64,000 nucleotides of DNA from Flavobacterium ranwuense (GCF_004349315.1 NZ_SMLH01000003.1:186001-250000), one strand, 5' to 3'; positions 26,845 to 34,418 are shown, counted from the first letter of the stretch. Made by a program: numbers and translations. The notes: generated from the sequence alone by a model not told the origin.

Positions 26845-27081
26845 ATGACTAAAATGAGAACAGTAATAAAACTCAAATATTTTTTTGAAAAACACGGTTT
26901 CCATGTGTCTTCACGTCTGGCAGATAAATTAGGGATGCGAGTAACAAGCGTGCGGTTGTTTTTTATCTATATATCGTTTGTTACGGCTGGATTGGGGTTT
27001 GGGGTGTATTTGACCTTGGCTTTTTGGATTCGTTTGAAGGATTTAATTCGGGCCAAACGAAGTTCGGTTTTTGATTTGTAA
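26845..27081 (+). CDS. PspC-domain small membrane protein
   Basis: 78 residues. A short basic N-terminus (MTKMRTVIKLKYFFEKHGFHVSSRLADKLGMRVTSVRLFFIY) leads into one or two membrane segments (about residues 37-62: VRLFFIYISFVTAGLGFGVYLTLAFWI) and a basic tail. This is the PspC family, linked to envelope-stress responses. The internal ATG at 26854 is an alternative start. It is the last gene before a convergent terminator shared with the permease. No other psp genes are near. Confidence 0.85.
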   Translation: MTKMRTVIKLKYFFEKHGFHVSSRLADKLGMRVTSVRLFFIYISFVTAGLGFGVYLTLAFWIRLKDLIRAKRSSVFDL

Positions 27082-27096
27082 ATAACTGTAAATGAA

Positions 27097-27138
27097 AAAA
27101 GGGATTATAAAGTATTTAAGCACTTTATAATCCCTTTT
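27097..27138. terminator. bidirectional intrinsic terminator
   Basis: A perfect 17-bp stem: AAAAGGGATTATAAAGT (27097-27113) with ACTTTATAATCCCTTTT (27122-27138). It lies between the convergent PspC and permease genes. Confidence 0.95.
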
Positions 27139-27155
27139 CTATTTATGATAAAATT

Positions 27156-28607
27156 CTATTTATCTGGATTGTTTAATTTACTGTTTTTCTTTCCATAGAT
27201 AAAATAGATAACAACACCTAATGCCATCCATACTACAAGTCTCGCCCAGCTTTCATTTGGCAATGAATACATCAAGGCCAAACAGATTAGGATTCCTGCA
27301 ATTGGTACAAATGGTACCCAAGGAGTACGGAAAGATCTTGGTGCATCTGGCATTTTTTTACGCATTACCAATACTCCAATACATACTAAAACAAAGGCTA
27401 ATAATGTTCCAATACTTACCATGTGACCTAAATCACTTACTGGTACAAAACCTGCAAAAAGACTCACAAATACCATAAAGAAAATATTTGTTTTCCATGG
27501 TGTTCTGAATTTTGCGTGAATATCACTAAAGAAAGAAGGCAATAGACCATCTTTACTCATCGTGTAGAAAACACGACTTTGTCCCATTAACATTACAAGC
27601 ATTACTGAAGTATAACCCGCTAAAATAGCTACGATTAATCCGGTTTGTAAAAATGTATATCCAGTTCTTGCAAATGCAGTTGCTGCTGGTTTAGCATCGC
27701 CTGCAAATTCATTGTAAGGAACAAGACCTGTCATTACATGTGCAAACAATACATATAAAATAGTACAAATAACAAGAGATCCTAAAATACCAATTGGCAT
27801 CCCTTTTTGTGGATTTTTTGCTTCTTGAGCAGCTGTAGAAACAGCGTCAAAACCAATGAAAGCAAAGAATACAGTTCCAGCTCCTGCAGCAATTCCTGAC
27901 CATCCAAACTCTCCAAAAACTCCTGTATTTTCAGGAATGTAAGGCGTGTAATTTGCAGTGTCAATAAAGCTCCAGCCTAAAACGATAAACATAATAACTA
28001 CTATTACTTTTACTACAACAAGAAAGTTATTTATAGATGCAGATTCTTTAGTTCCTCTTATCAATAATAATGATAGCATTGAAACGATAAAAATAGCAGG
28101 AAGATTAATGATTCCTCCCTCTATAATAGTTCCGTCACTTAATTTTAATGTTTCCCAGGGAGAACATATTAAATCATGTGGAAGATGTATTCCGTATTTG
28201 TTTAATAATTCGAGTAAATAGCGAGACCAACTTACACCTACTGTAGCGGCTCCTAATGCGTATTCAAGAACTAAATCCCAACCGATAATCCAAGCCATAA
28301 ATTCTCCCATAGTAGCATAAGAGTACGTGTAAGCACTACCTGCTACGGGTATCATTGATGCGAACTCAGCATAGCAAAGTCCAGCAAAAGCACATCCTAC
28401 AGCGGCTAAAATAAATGAAAGTGTAACTGCTGGGCCGGCATGTTCTGCGGCAGCAATACCTGTTAATGAGAATAATCCTGCTCCAATAATTGCTCCAACT
28501 CCAAGTGCTACTAATGAACGTGAAGACAAAGTCCTTTTTAATCCTTTTTCGGATTCTGATGCTTCATTTAGCAGTACCGACAGTGGTTTAGTTTTCCAAA
28601 TTGACAT
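27156..28607 (-). CDS. APC-family amino-acid permease (cationic amino-acid transporter type)
   Basis: 483 residues, about 12-13 hydrophobic helices. The first helix has the APC substrate-binding motif VGAIIGAGLFSLTG (about residues 36-50), followed by HAGPAVTLSFILAAVGCAFAGLCYAEFASMIPVAGSAYTYSYATMGEFMAWIIGWDLVLEY, the amino-acid permease consensus nearest the CAT/YfnA group. FFAFIGFDAVSTAAQEAKNPQKGMPIGI is the conserved helix 6-7 loop. It takes up amino acids across the inner membrane; the specific substrate is not determined. The N-terminal cytosolic part (SIWKTKPLSVLLNEASESEKGLKRTL) is typical of this group. It has a plausible promoter on the minus strand and a shared terminator. Confidence 0.92.
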   Translation of the reverse strand: MSIWKTKPLSVLLNEASESEKGLKRTLSSRSLVALGVGAIIGAGLFSLTGIAAAEHAGPAVTLSFILAAVGCAFAGLCYAEFASMIPVAGSAYTYSYATMGEFMAWIIGWDLVLEYALGAATVGVSWSRYLLELLNKYGIHLPHDLICSPWETLKLSDGTIIEGGIINLPAIFIVSMLSLLLIRGTKESASINNFLVVVKVIVVIMFIVLGWSFIDTANYTPYIPENTGVFGEFGWSGIAAGAGTVFFAFIGFDAVSTAAQEAKNPQKGMPIGILGSLVICTILYVLFAHVMTGLVPYNEFAGDAKPAATAFARTGYTFLQTGLIVAILAGYTSVMLVMLMGQSRVFYTMSKDGLLPSFFSDIHAKFRTPWKTNIFFMVFVSLFAGFVPVSDLGHMVSIGTLLAFVLVCIGVLVMRKKMPDAPRSFRTPWVPFVPIAGILICLALMYSLPNESWARLVVWMALGVVIYFIYGKKNSKLNNPDK

Positions 28608-28638
28608 GGGTTATATGGTTTTGTTTGTTATTAAGCTC

Positions 28639-28672
28639 CAAATGTATAGTTTTTTATAAAAAATAAAAACAA
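28639..28672 (-). promoter_or_regulatory. promoter of the permease gene
   Basis: Minus strand: TTG (28672-28670), 23 bases, TACATTTG (28646-28639). The spacing is at the long end of the usual range. Confidence 0.5.
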
Positions 28673-28891
28673 TAATTGAATTTTAAGTTCTAAAAAATTA
28701 ATTTAATCGTTTTTATTAGGGTTTAATCTATGGGAAAACTTTTTTGGAGTGTGTTTAATAGATATGTTGCTTTGTTTTTGGCATCATAAATTTTACTTTT
28801 TTCGAATGTTTTTCTTTAGAAAGGGATACATCTTGATTTTAATTTATAAATTTAGGATTCTTATATAAATTTACTAACCCAGAATTGTCAA

Positions 28892-29776
28892 ATGAGTTTT
28901 AAAACGATTCACACTTATTTTAAGTTCACACGGGATCAAAGGACGGGTGTGTTTTTGTTATTTGCAATCATTATTGTTTTACAGTTCATTTATTTTTTTG
29001 TTGACTTTAATGCAGTAATAAAAGAGTATCCTGAAAGACAAAAATGGCTTTCCCTTCAGTCTAAAGTTGACTCCATGAAAATAGATGATAATAGGAAGTC
29101 ACCTAAAATATATCTTTTTAATCCTAATTTCATAACCGATTATAAGGGATATAAGTTAGGAATGTCAGTGGAGGAAATTGACCGCTTGTTCGTTTTTAGA
29201 AATGAAAATAAATACGTTAATTCACCTAAGGAGTTTCAAAACGTGACTAAAATTTCGGATTCATTGTTAAACGTGATAGCTCCTTATTTTAAATTTCCGG
29301 ATTGGGTAAATAATAAGAAAGAATATAAAGAATTTAAAAAGTATCCAAATCAGGCTTTCGCCAAAAAAGAAAAAATTGCTTTAATCGACATCAATCAGGC
29401 ATCCAAGGAGGATTTGATAAAAATTTACGGAATAGGTGAGGCAATTTCTTTGCGAATTTTGAAACAAAAAGAAAGTTTAGGCGGATTTGTTTCCATGGAA
29501 CAAATGAAAGATGTTTGGGGATTATCGCCCGAAGTGATTGAGAATTTGAATACTCATTTTAAAGTTTCGGAACTTCCGAATTTTAAGAAAATAGAGATTA
29601 ATAATGCTTCTTTAAAAGAGCTTTCCCAGTTTTATTATTTCAGATATGCTTTGGCAAAAGAAATTGTGACTTATAGAAGTATGCGGGGAAACATTAACAA
29701 TATTGAGGATTTAACAAAAATTAAGGGATTTCCTGTTGATAAAGCAAATATAATTGGCTTATATTTGGACTTTTAA
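28892..29776 (+). CDS. membrane-anchored helix-hairpin-helix (ComEA-like) protein
   Basis: 294 residues. One membrane helix near the N-terminus (about residues 19-38, GVFLLFAIIIVLQFIYFFVD) with most of the protein on the far side. Three helix-hairpin-helix-type units can be read: around NPNFITDYKGYKLGMSVEEIDRLF (degenerate), IDINQASKEDLIKIYGIGEAISLRILKQKESLGGF (clear) and IEINNASLKELSQFYYFRYALAKEIVTYRSMRGNINNIEDLTKIKGF (clear). HhH units of the ComEA type bind DNA backbone. A role in DNA uptake is possible but is not shown by the neighbours, an amino-acid permease and an acyl-CoA dehydrogenase. The latter starts 54 bases downstream and may share its transcript. Confidence 0.82.
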   Translation: MSFKTIHTYFKFTRDQRTGVFLLFAIIIVLQFIYFFVDFNAVIKEYPERQKWLSLQSKVDSMKIDDNRKSPKIYLFNPNFITDYKGYKLGMSVEEIDRLFVFRNENKYVNSPKEFQNVTKISDSLLNVIAPYFKFPDWVNNKKEYKEFKKYPNQAFAKKEKIALIDINQASKEDLIKIYGIGEAISLRILKQKESLGGFVSMEQMKDVWGLSPEVIENLNTHFKVSELPNFKKIEINNASLKELSQFYYFRYALAKEIVTYRSMRGNINNIEDLTKIKGFPVDKANIIGLYLDF

Positions 29777-29830
29777 TTTGAAGGACACCTTTCAGTTTAT
29801 TAAAAATTAATAAAAAAATTAATTAATTAT

Positions 29831-31000
29831 ATGAATTCAATATATTTCACAGAAGAACATCAATTATTTAGAGCAAGTTTGCAAGATTTTTTACAAAAAG
29901 AAGTTGTGCCTCATATTGAAAAATGGGAGAAAACTGGTACAATTGAGCGTTTTATATGGAAAAAATTTGGAGAAATGGGCTTTTTCGGAATACGATATCC
30001 TGAGGCTTATGGCGGATTGAATTTAGATTTATTTTACACAGTTATTTTTTTAGAAGAACTTCAAAAAATAAAATCATCTGGTTTTGCAGCTGCTATGTGG
30101 GCGCATTCTTATTTAGCAATGACACATTTAAATGCGGAAGGCGATGAGCGAATTAAACAAGAATATTTGGCACCGAGTATTTCTGGTGATAAAATAGGAG
30201 CTTTGTGTATTACAGAACCTTTTGGTGGAAGTGATGTTGCAGGTATGCGTACTACAGCTATAAAAAAAGGAGATAAATATATTATTAATGGTTCTAAAAC
30301 ATTCATAACTAACGGTATTTATGGCGATTATTATGTAGTTGCTGCGAAAACAAGTCCAGAACTTGGAAACAAAGGAATAAGTATGTTTTTGATGGATAGT
30401 AACCTTAAAGGAATTTCCACTACAAAACTTGATAAATTAGGTTGGAGAGCTTCAGATACAGCAGAAATTGCATTTGATGATGTAGAAATTCCTGTAGAGA
30501 ATTTAATGGGTGAAGAAGGAAAAGGATTTCCTTATATTATGCAACATTTTGCCTTAGAGCGTTTGATTATGGCTATAAATGCTCATGCAAGAGCTGAATA
30601 TGCAATTGAGTATACAATCGAATACATGTCACAACGAGAAGCATTTGGGAGAACAATAGATAAGTTTCAGGCGTTAAGACATACATTAGTAGAGCACGCA
30701 ACAGATGTTGAGCATTGTAAAGTGTTTAATTATGCTGCCGTAGCCCGATTAGACAAAGGAGAATATGTGGTTAAGGAGGCTACTATGGCCAAATTAAAAT
30801 CTACAAAAGTGGCTGATGAAACAATTTATAGTTGCTTGCAAATGTTGGGAGGTTATGGCTACATGGAAGATTATCCATTAGCACGTTTATTTAGAGATAG
30901 TCGTTTGGGGCCAATAGGAGGTGGAACTTCAGAAATCCTTAAGGAGATTTTATCGAAAATGATAATTGACAAACAAAATTATAAGCCAGCTGTGAAATAA
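29831..31000 (+). CDS. acyl-CoA dehydrogenase
   Basis: 389 residues: alpha-helical N-domain (1-115), middle beta-domain (about 122-220, CITEPFGGSDVAGMRTTA, ITNGIYGDYYVVAA) and C-terminal helical domain (about 230-389, REAFGRTIDKFQALRHTL, LQMLGGYGYMEDYPLARLFRDSRLGPIGGGTSEIL). It oxidises acyl-CoA thioesters with FAD and passes electrons to an electron-transferring flavoprotein. The usual catalytic Glu just before GTSxI is Gly here; a Glu is instead found in ALERL (Glu243), the place used by isovaleryl-CoA and long-chain dehydrogenases. That points to a branched-chain or long-chain substrate, by inference. No beta-oxidation partner is adjacent. A terminator follows at 31033. Confidence 0.93.
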   Translation: MNSIYFTEEHQLFRASLQDFLQKEVVPHIEKWEKTGTIERFIWKKFGEMGFFGIRYPEAYGGLNLDLFYTVIFLEELQKIKSSGFAAAMWAHSYLAMTHLNAEGDERIKQEYLAPSISGDKIGALCITEPFGGSDVAGMRTTAIKKGDKYIINGSKTFITNGIYGDYYVVAAKTSPELGNKGISMFLMDSNLKGISTTKLDKLGWRASDTAEIAFDDVEIPVENLMGEEGKGFPYIMQHFALERLIMAINAHARAEYAIEYTIEYMSQREAFGRTIDKFQALRHTLVEHATDVEHCKVFNYAAVARLDKGEYVVKEATMAKLKSTKVADETIYSCLQMLGGYGYMEDYPLARLFRDSRLGPIGGGTSEILKEILSKMIIDKQNYKPAVK

Positions 31001-31032
31001 TAACTTTTTAGAATATAGAGAATAGAATATTG

Positions 31033-31067
31033 AGCCAAGAAACAAGTAGTGTGACTTGGCTTTTTTT
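31033..31067 (+). terminator. intrinsic terminator after the acyl-CoA dehydrogenase gene
   Basis: GCCAAG (31034-31039) with CTTGGC (31055-31060) and seven T. The stem is short and the loop long, so it is weaker than the other terminators here. Confidence 0.65.
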
Positions 31068-31115
31068 AGCTATTATAACAACTAAAAAACGTCTTTGTAT
31101 TACAAATAATTCATT

Positions 31116-31196
31116 AGTCTAACAATCTAAAGATCGAATAGTCTAAAAATCTAATTAAAAAATAATTCGTAATTTATAACTCGTAACTCGTAATTA
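31116..31196. repeat. short AT-rich micro-repeats
   Basis: AGTCTAACAATCTAA (31116-31130) is repeated as AGTCTAAAAATCTAA (31140-31154). It is followed by three TCGTAA units (31167-31192). It lies just upstream of the rpsU promoter; no function is evident. Confidence 0.5.
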
Positions 31197-31201
31197 ATAC
31201 A

Positions 31202-31209
31202 TACTTTTG
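31202..31209 (+). promoter_or_regulatory. -7 promoter element for rpsU
   Basis: TACTTTTG followed by C. The start of transcription would be about 31213, just before the Shine-Dalgarno. No TTG at -33. Confidence 0.5.
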
Positions 31210-31218
31210 CACACTTAA

Positions 31219-31230
31219 AGAAAGGGGGTG
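31219..31230 (+). promoter_or_regulatory. extended Shine-Dalgarno of rpsU
   Basis: AGAAAGGGGGTG can pair over 12 bases with the 16S rRNA 3' end (complement AGAAAGGAGGTG), with one G-U pair. The spacing to the ATG is 8 bases. Other genes in the window show no comparable sequence. In Flavobacterium the anti-SD is held by bS21, and rpsU is the known exception that keeps an SD for autoregulation. Confidence 0.85.
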
Positions 31231-31238
31231 TCTATATT

Positions 31239-31433
31239 ATGTTAATTATACCAATTAAAGACGGAGAAAATATCGATAGAGCGTTAAAACGTTACAAAAG
31301 AAAATTTGATAAAACAGGAACTGTTCGTCAACTAAGAGCACGTACTGCTTTTATTAAGCCTTCAGTTACCAATAGAATCAAAATTCAAAAAGCGGCTTAT
31401 ATCCAAAATATGAGAGATAACTTAGAGAGTTAG
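31239..31433 (+). CDS. rpsU: 30S ribosomal protein bS21
   Basis: 64 residues: MLIIPIKDGENIDRALKRYKRKFDKTGTVRQLRARTAFIKPSVTNR, the full bS21 pattern with its basic C-terminal helix. It sits on the 30S platform next to the anti-Shine-Dalgarno end of 16S rRNA; in Bacteroidota it helps hide that end. The start follows a strong extended Shine-Dalgarno at 31219-31230, unlike its neighbours, which suggests translational autoregulation by bS21-poor ribosomes. Its transcript should end at the hairpin 31456-31503, so the gene can be expressed alone, with read-through into the recombinase gene. Confidence 0.97.
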   Translation: MLIIPIKDGENIDRALKRYKRKFDKTGTVRQLRARTAFIKPSVTNRIKIQKAAYIQNMRDNLES

Positions 31434-31455
31434 TCAATATCTATTAGAATAAATT

Positions 31456-31503
31456 ACCGTTAGTCATTAAAAGTTTTATAACTTTGATGCTAACGGTTTT
31501 TTT
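31456..31503 (+). terminator. intrinsic terminator of rpsU, touching the next start codon
   Basis: ACCGTTAG-T-CAT (31456-31467) pairs with ATG-CTAACGGT (31487-31497), one bulged base, followed by seven T (31497-31503). The recombinase ATG starts at the very next base. A TAACTTTG -7 box (31479-31486) lies inside the loop and right arm and could start a short-leader recombinase mRNA. Confidence 0.75.
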
Positions 31504-32400
31504 ATGGCTACTAATAAAGATGCATTTCGAGATTATCTACAGTTGGAGAAAAAATACTCTTCACATACCGTTACGGCGTATTGTAATGATATTACTTCTT
31601 TTGAATCATTCAATACTATTCATTTCGATCAAGAGAATCTAGAGCAAGTCAATTATAGTCAAATTAGAACTTGGATTGTCTCTCTTGTTGATAATGACAT
31701 ATCAAATGCCTCAGTTAATAGAAAAATGGCGTCCTTAAAAGCATTTTATAGGTTTTTGTTAAAAACAAAGCAAATAGAAGCGAGTCCGTTGTTAAAACAC
31801 AAAGCCTTAAAGACTCCGAAGTTGTTGCAGATTCCTTTTTCTGAAAAGGAGGTTGCTGATGTTTTAGGTGTAATGCAAGGTGCGATAGGATTTGAGGAGA
31901 TTAGAAATAAGCTCATAATTGATTTGCTTTACACTACAGGGATGAGGAGAGCGGAATTAATAAGTTTAAAAATAGCGAATGTTGATTTGTCCGGCAGTGC
32001 AATCAAAGTGTTGGGAAAGCGAAATAAAGAGCGTATACTTCCTGTTTTGCCAATAATAAAAGAACAGTTCACTTTGTACTTAGGAGGGCGAGAGGGTTTG
32101 TTATCTATTGTGGATCATGATTATTTATTTCTCACAAAAAAAGGGTTAAAATTAAATGATTCCTTTGTGTATCGATTAATAAATTCTTACTTTAGTACTG
32201 TCTCCGAAAAAGTAAAAAAGAGCCCCCATATATTGAGACATACTTTTGCAACGCATTTGTTAAATAATGGAGCGGATTTAAATTCAGTCAAAGAATTATT
32301 AGGGCATTCTAGTCTGGCGTCGACGCAAATATATACGCACAGTAGTTTGTCAGAACTGAAAAGTGTATATAAAGAGGCGCACCCACGGGGTCAGAAGTAA
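31504..32400 (+). CDS. XerC/XerD-type tyrosine recombinase
   Basis: 298 residues. An N-terminal SAM-like core-binding domain (about 1-88) precedes the catalytic domain. The catalytic residues are all present: Arg148 (TTGMRRAELISLK), Lys172 or Lys174 (GKRNKERILP), His242 and Arg245 (PHILRHTFATHLL), His268 (LLGHSS) and Tyr277 (TQIYTH). The length equals chromosome-dimer resolving recombinases that act at dif with FtsK. Whether it is XerC or XerD cannot be decided here; many Bacteroidota carry two. The position between rpsU and raiA, with no integrase-type neighbours, supports the housekeeping role. The start codon abuts the rpsU terminator. Confidence 0.93.
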   Translation: MATNKDAFRDYLQLEKKYSSHTVTAYCNDITSFESFNTIHFDQENLEQVNYSQIRTWIVSLVDNDISNASVNRKMASLKAFYRFLLKTKQIEASPLLKHKALKTPKLLQIPFSEKEVADVLGVMQGAIGFEEIRNKLIIDLLYTTGMRRAELISLKIANVDLSGSAIKVLGKRNKERILPVLPIIKEQFTLYLGGREGLLSIVDHDYLFLTKKGLKLNDSFVYRLINSYFSTVSEKVKKSPHILRHTFATHLLNNGADLNSVKELLGHSSLASTQIYTHSSLSELKSVYKEAHPRGQK

Positions 32401-32435
32401 TTTTGAGAAATGTTTAACTATTAAAAAAAATGATT

Positions 32436-32738
32436 ATGAAGGTAAGTGTTCATGCAGTTAACTTTACTGTTGACAAAAAGCTAGTGGATTTTGTTCAAGA
32501 AAGAATGGACAAGTTGGAAAAGTATTATGACAAAGTAGTATCAGCGGATGTTTTTTTGAAAGTTGAAAAGACAAGTGACAAAGAAAATAAAATTGCCGAG
32601 GTAAAAATCAATGTTCCGGGAGATGATTTTTTGGTAAAAAAGCAATGCAAAACTTTTGAAGAAGCGGTTGAGCTTTCGGCGGAATCCTTACAGAGAATGT
32701 TGGTTAAAAGGAAAGAAAAAATAAGTTCTCACATTTAA
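32436..32738 (+). CDS. raiA: ribosome hibernation factor, HPF/RaiA family (short form)
   Basis: 100 residues from the second ATG; an ATG two codons earlier (32430) adds only Met-Ile. The sequence MKVSVHAVNFTVDKKLVDFVQERMDKLEKYYDKVVSADVFLKVE has the beta-alpha-beta-beta-beta-alpha fold words of the S30AE family, which binds the 30S decoding site and protects idle ribosomes. It is the short form without the dimerising C-terminal domain. It lies 35 bases after the recombinase gene, probably in one transcript, and is followed by the tRNA promoter. A TAATTTTG at 32398-32405 could serve as its own -7 box. Confidence 0.93.
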   Translation: MKVSVHAVNFTVDKKLVDFVQERMDKLEKYYDKVVSADVFLKVEKTSDKENKIAEVKINVPGDDFLVKKQCKTFEEAVELSAESLQRMLVKRKEKISSHI

Positions 32739-32761
32739 TATGATTTTTTTTTAAAAAATGT

Positions 32762-32791
32762 TTTGATTGAGAGATAAAATCTATACATTTG
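32762..32791 (+). promoter_or_regulatory. promoter of the tRNA-tuf operon
   Basis: TTTG (32762-32765), 18 bases, TACATTTG (32784-32791) followed by C: a very good flavobacterial promoter in front of the tRNA cluster. Confidence 0.8.
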
Positions 32792-32793
32792 CA

Positions 32794-32820
32794 GTCCGTT
32801 AGAAATAGCGGACTTTTTTT
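32794..32820 (+). promoter_or_regulatory. hairpin with U-run at the 5' end of the tRNA-tuf transcript
   Basis: GTCCGTTA (32794-32801) and TAGCGGAC (32806-32813) form an 8-bp stem with a GAAA tetraloop and one G-U pair, followed by seven T. It begins at the predicted start of transcription, so it may be a leader structure or very early attenuator more than an ordinary terminator of raiA. Confidence 0.6.
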
Positions 32821-32829
32821 ATAGATATT

Positions 32830-32903
32830 GCCAGCGTAGCTCAGTTGGCTAGAGCAGCTGATTTGTAATCAGCAGGTCGTGGGTTCGAGTCCCTCCGCCG
32901 GCT
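32830..32903 (+). tRNA. tRNA-Thr (TGT)
   Basis: 74 bases; cloverleaf with D-arm AGCTCAGTTGGCTAGAGC, anticodon stem CTGAT/ATCAG around TTTGTAA (anticodon TGT), and T-loop TTCGAGT. CCA is not encoded; U73 is followed by CAA. The acceptor stem GCCAGCG / CGCCGGC has an A-C mismatch at position 4-69, where G-C would be expected. Confidence 0.93.
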
Positions 32904-32936
32904 CAAAGCTGTAAAGGTTTGATAATAGAAAAAGTA

Positions 32937-33017
32937 GGGGAGATACTCAAGCGGCCAACGAGGGCAGACTGTAAATCTGCTGTGTGAACTTCGCAGGTTC
33001 GAATCCTGCTCTCCCCA
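32937..33017 (+). tRNA. tRNA-Tyr (GTA)
   Basis: 81 bases; acceptor GGGGAGA/TCTCCCC is perfect, anticodon loop CTGTAAA (anticodon GTA), long variable arm (TGTGTGAACTTCGCA region) as in class II tRNA-Tyr, T-loop TTCGAAT. No CCA is encoded; the discriminator A is followed by CAA. Confidence 0.95.
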
Positions 33018-33068
33018 CAAGGATGAATTTCAGATTGTAGATTTGAAAAGTCTAAAATTAGAAGTCTA

Positions 33069-33086
33069 TCCTGATAGCTATCGGGA
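33069..33086. repeat. dispersed palindrome TCCTGATAGCTATCGGGA
   Basis: An 18-base near-perfect palindrome (TCC[T/C]GATAGCTATCGGGA) in the spacer between tRNA-Tyr and tRNA-Thr. I recognise this word as an abundant intergenic palindrome in Bacteroidota genomes. Its role is unknown. Confidence 0.7.
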
Positions 33087-33103
33087 CTAAAATCAAGGAT
33101 TCT

Positions 33104-33175
33104 GCCGACTTAGCTCAGAGGTAGAGTGCTTCCTTGGTAAGGAAGAGGTCACGGGTTCAATTCCCGTAGTTGGCT
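33104..33175 (+). tRNA. tRNA-Thr (GGT)
   Basis: 72 bases; acceptor GCCGACT/AGTTGGC with one G-U pair, anticodon loop TTGGTAA (anticodon GGT), T-loop TTCAATT. No CCA is encoded; followed by CAA. It lies 55 bases before tuf. Confidence 0.94.
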
Positions 33176-33230
33176 CAAGATTAGTAAGAAATTGAAATAA
33201 ATATATAAACTAGATTAAAAATTAAGTAAA

Positions 33231-34418
33231 ATGGCAAAAGAAACCTTTAACCGTAACAAGCCCCACTTAAACATTGGTACAATTGGGCACGTGGATCACG
33301 GAAAAACTACATTAACTGCAGCAATCACAAAAGTGTTATCTGATGCAGGTTACTGTCAAGCAAAATCATTTGATCAAATTGATAATGCTCCTGAAGAAAA
33401 AGAAAGAGGTATTACAATTAATACATCTCACGTTGAGTACGAAACTGCTAACCGTCATTACGCACACGTTGACTGTCCAGGTCACGCGGATTACGTAAAA
33501 AACATGGTTACTGGTGCTGCTCAAATGGACGGTGCTATCCTTGTTGTAGCTGCTACAGACGGACCAATGCCACAAACTCGTGAGCATATCCTTTTAGGTC
33601 GCCAAGTAGGTATTCCTAGAATGGTAGTATTCATGAACAAAGTGGATATGGTTGATGATGAGGAATTATTGGAACTTGTTGAAATGGAAATTAGAGACTT
33701 ATTGTCTTTCTATGAATATGATGGAGATAATTGTCCAGTTATTCAAGGGTCTGCTCTTGGAGGATTGAATAATGATCCAGCTTGGGTACCAAAAATTATT
33801 GAATTAATGGCTGCTTGTGATTCATGGATTGAAGAACCAATTCGTGATACTGCAAAACCATTTTTGATGCCAGTTGAAGATGTATTTACAATTACTGGTC
33901 GTGGAACTGTTGCTACAGGTCGTATCGAAACTGGTATTGCTAATACAGGAGATGCTGTTGAGATCATTGGTATGGGAGCTGAAAAATTGACTTCTACTAT
34001 TACAGGAGTTGAAATGTTCCGTAAAATCCTTGATAGAGGTGAAGCAGGAGATAACGTAGGTTTATTGTTGCGTGGTGTTGATAAAGAATCTATCAAAAGA
34101 GGAATGGTTATCATTAAGCCAGGTTCAGTTAAGCCACACGCTACTTTCAAAGCAGAGGTTTATATCTTGAAAAAAGAAGAAGGTGGTCGTCACACACCAT
34201 TCCATAATAACTACCGTCCACAGTTTTACGTACGTACAACTGACGTAACAGGAGTTATTACTTTACCAGAAGGTGTAGAGATGGTAATGCCAGGAGACAA
34301 CTTAACTATCAATGTTGCTTTGTTAAGCCCAATCGCAATGAGCGTTGGTTTACGTTTCGCTATCCGTGAAGGTGGTAGAACAGTAGGTGCTGGTCAAGTA
34401 ACTGAAATTGTAGGATAA
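33231..34418 (+). CDS. tuf: elongation factor Tu
   Basis: 395 residues. EF-Tu brings aminoacyl-tRNA to the ribosome as a GTP complex. The G1 loop [10 protein letters not shown] (about 18-27), [12 protein letters not shown] (G3) and NKVDMVDD (G4) are intact; domains 2 and 3 follow ([34 protein letters not shown]). The length is standard. It lies in the conserved order tRNAs - tuf - tRNA-Trp - secE - nusG - ribosomal genes - rpoBC. A hairpin with a T-run after its stop should end or attenuate the tuf mRNA. Only this one copy is in the window. Confidence 0.99.
   Translation: MAKETFNRNKPHLNIGTIGHVDHGKTTLTAAITKVLSDAGYCQAKSFDQIDNAPEEKERGITINTSHVEYETANRHYAHVDCPGHADYVKNMVTGAAQMDGAILVVAATDGPMPQTREHILLGRQVGIPRMVVFMNKVDMVDDEELLELVEMEIRDLLSFYEYDGDNCPVIQGSALGGLNNDPAWVPKIIELMAACDSWIEEPIRDTAKPFLMPVEDVFTITGRGTVATGRIETGIANTGDAVEIIGMGAEKLTSTITGVEMFRKILDRGEAGDNVGLLLRGVDKESIKRGMVIIKPGSVKPHATFKAEVYILKKEEGGRHTPFHNNYRPQFYVRTTDVTGVITLPEGVEMVMPGDNLTINVALLSPIAMSVGLRFAIREGGRTVGAGQVTEIVG

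Noticed and set aside
31116..31196. Tandem micro-repeats as a CRISPR-like array
   Set aside because: Units are short, degenerate and without regular spacers; no cas genes in the window.
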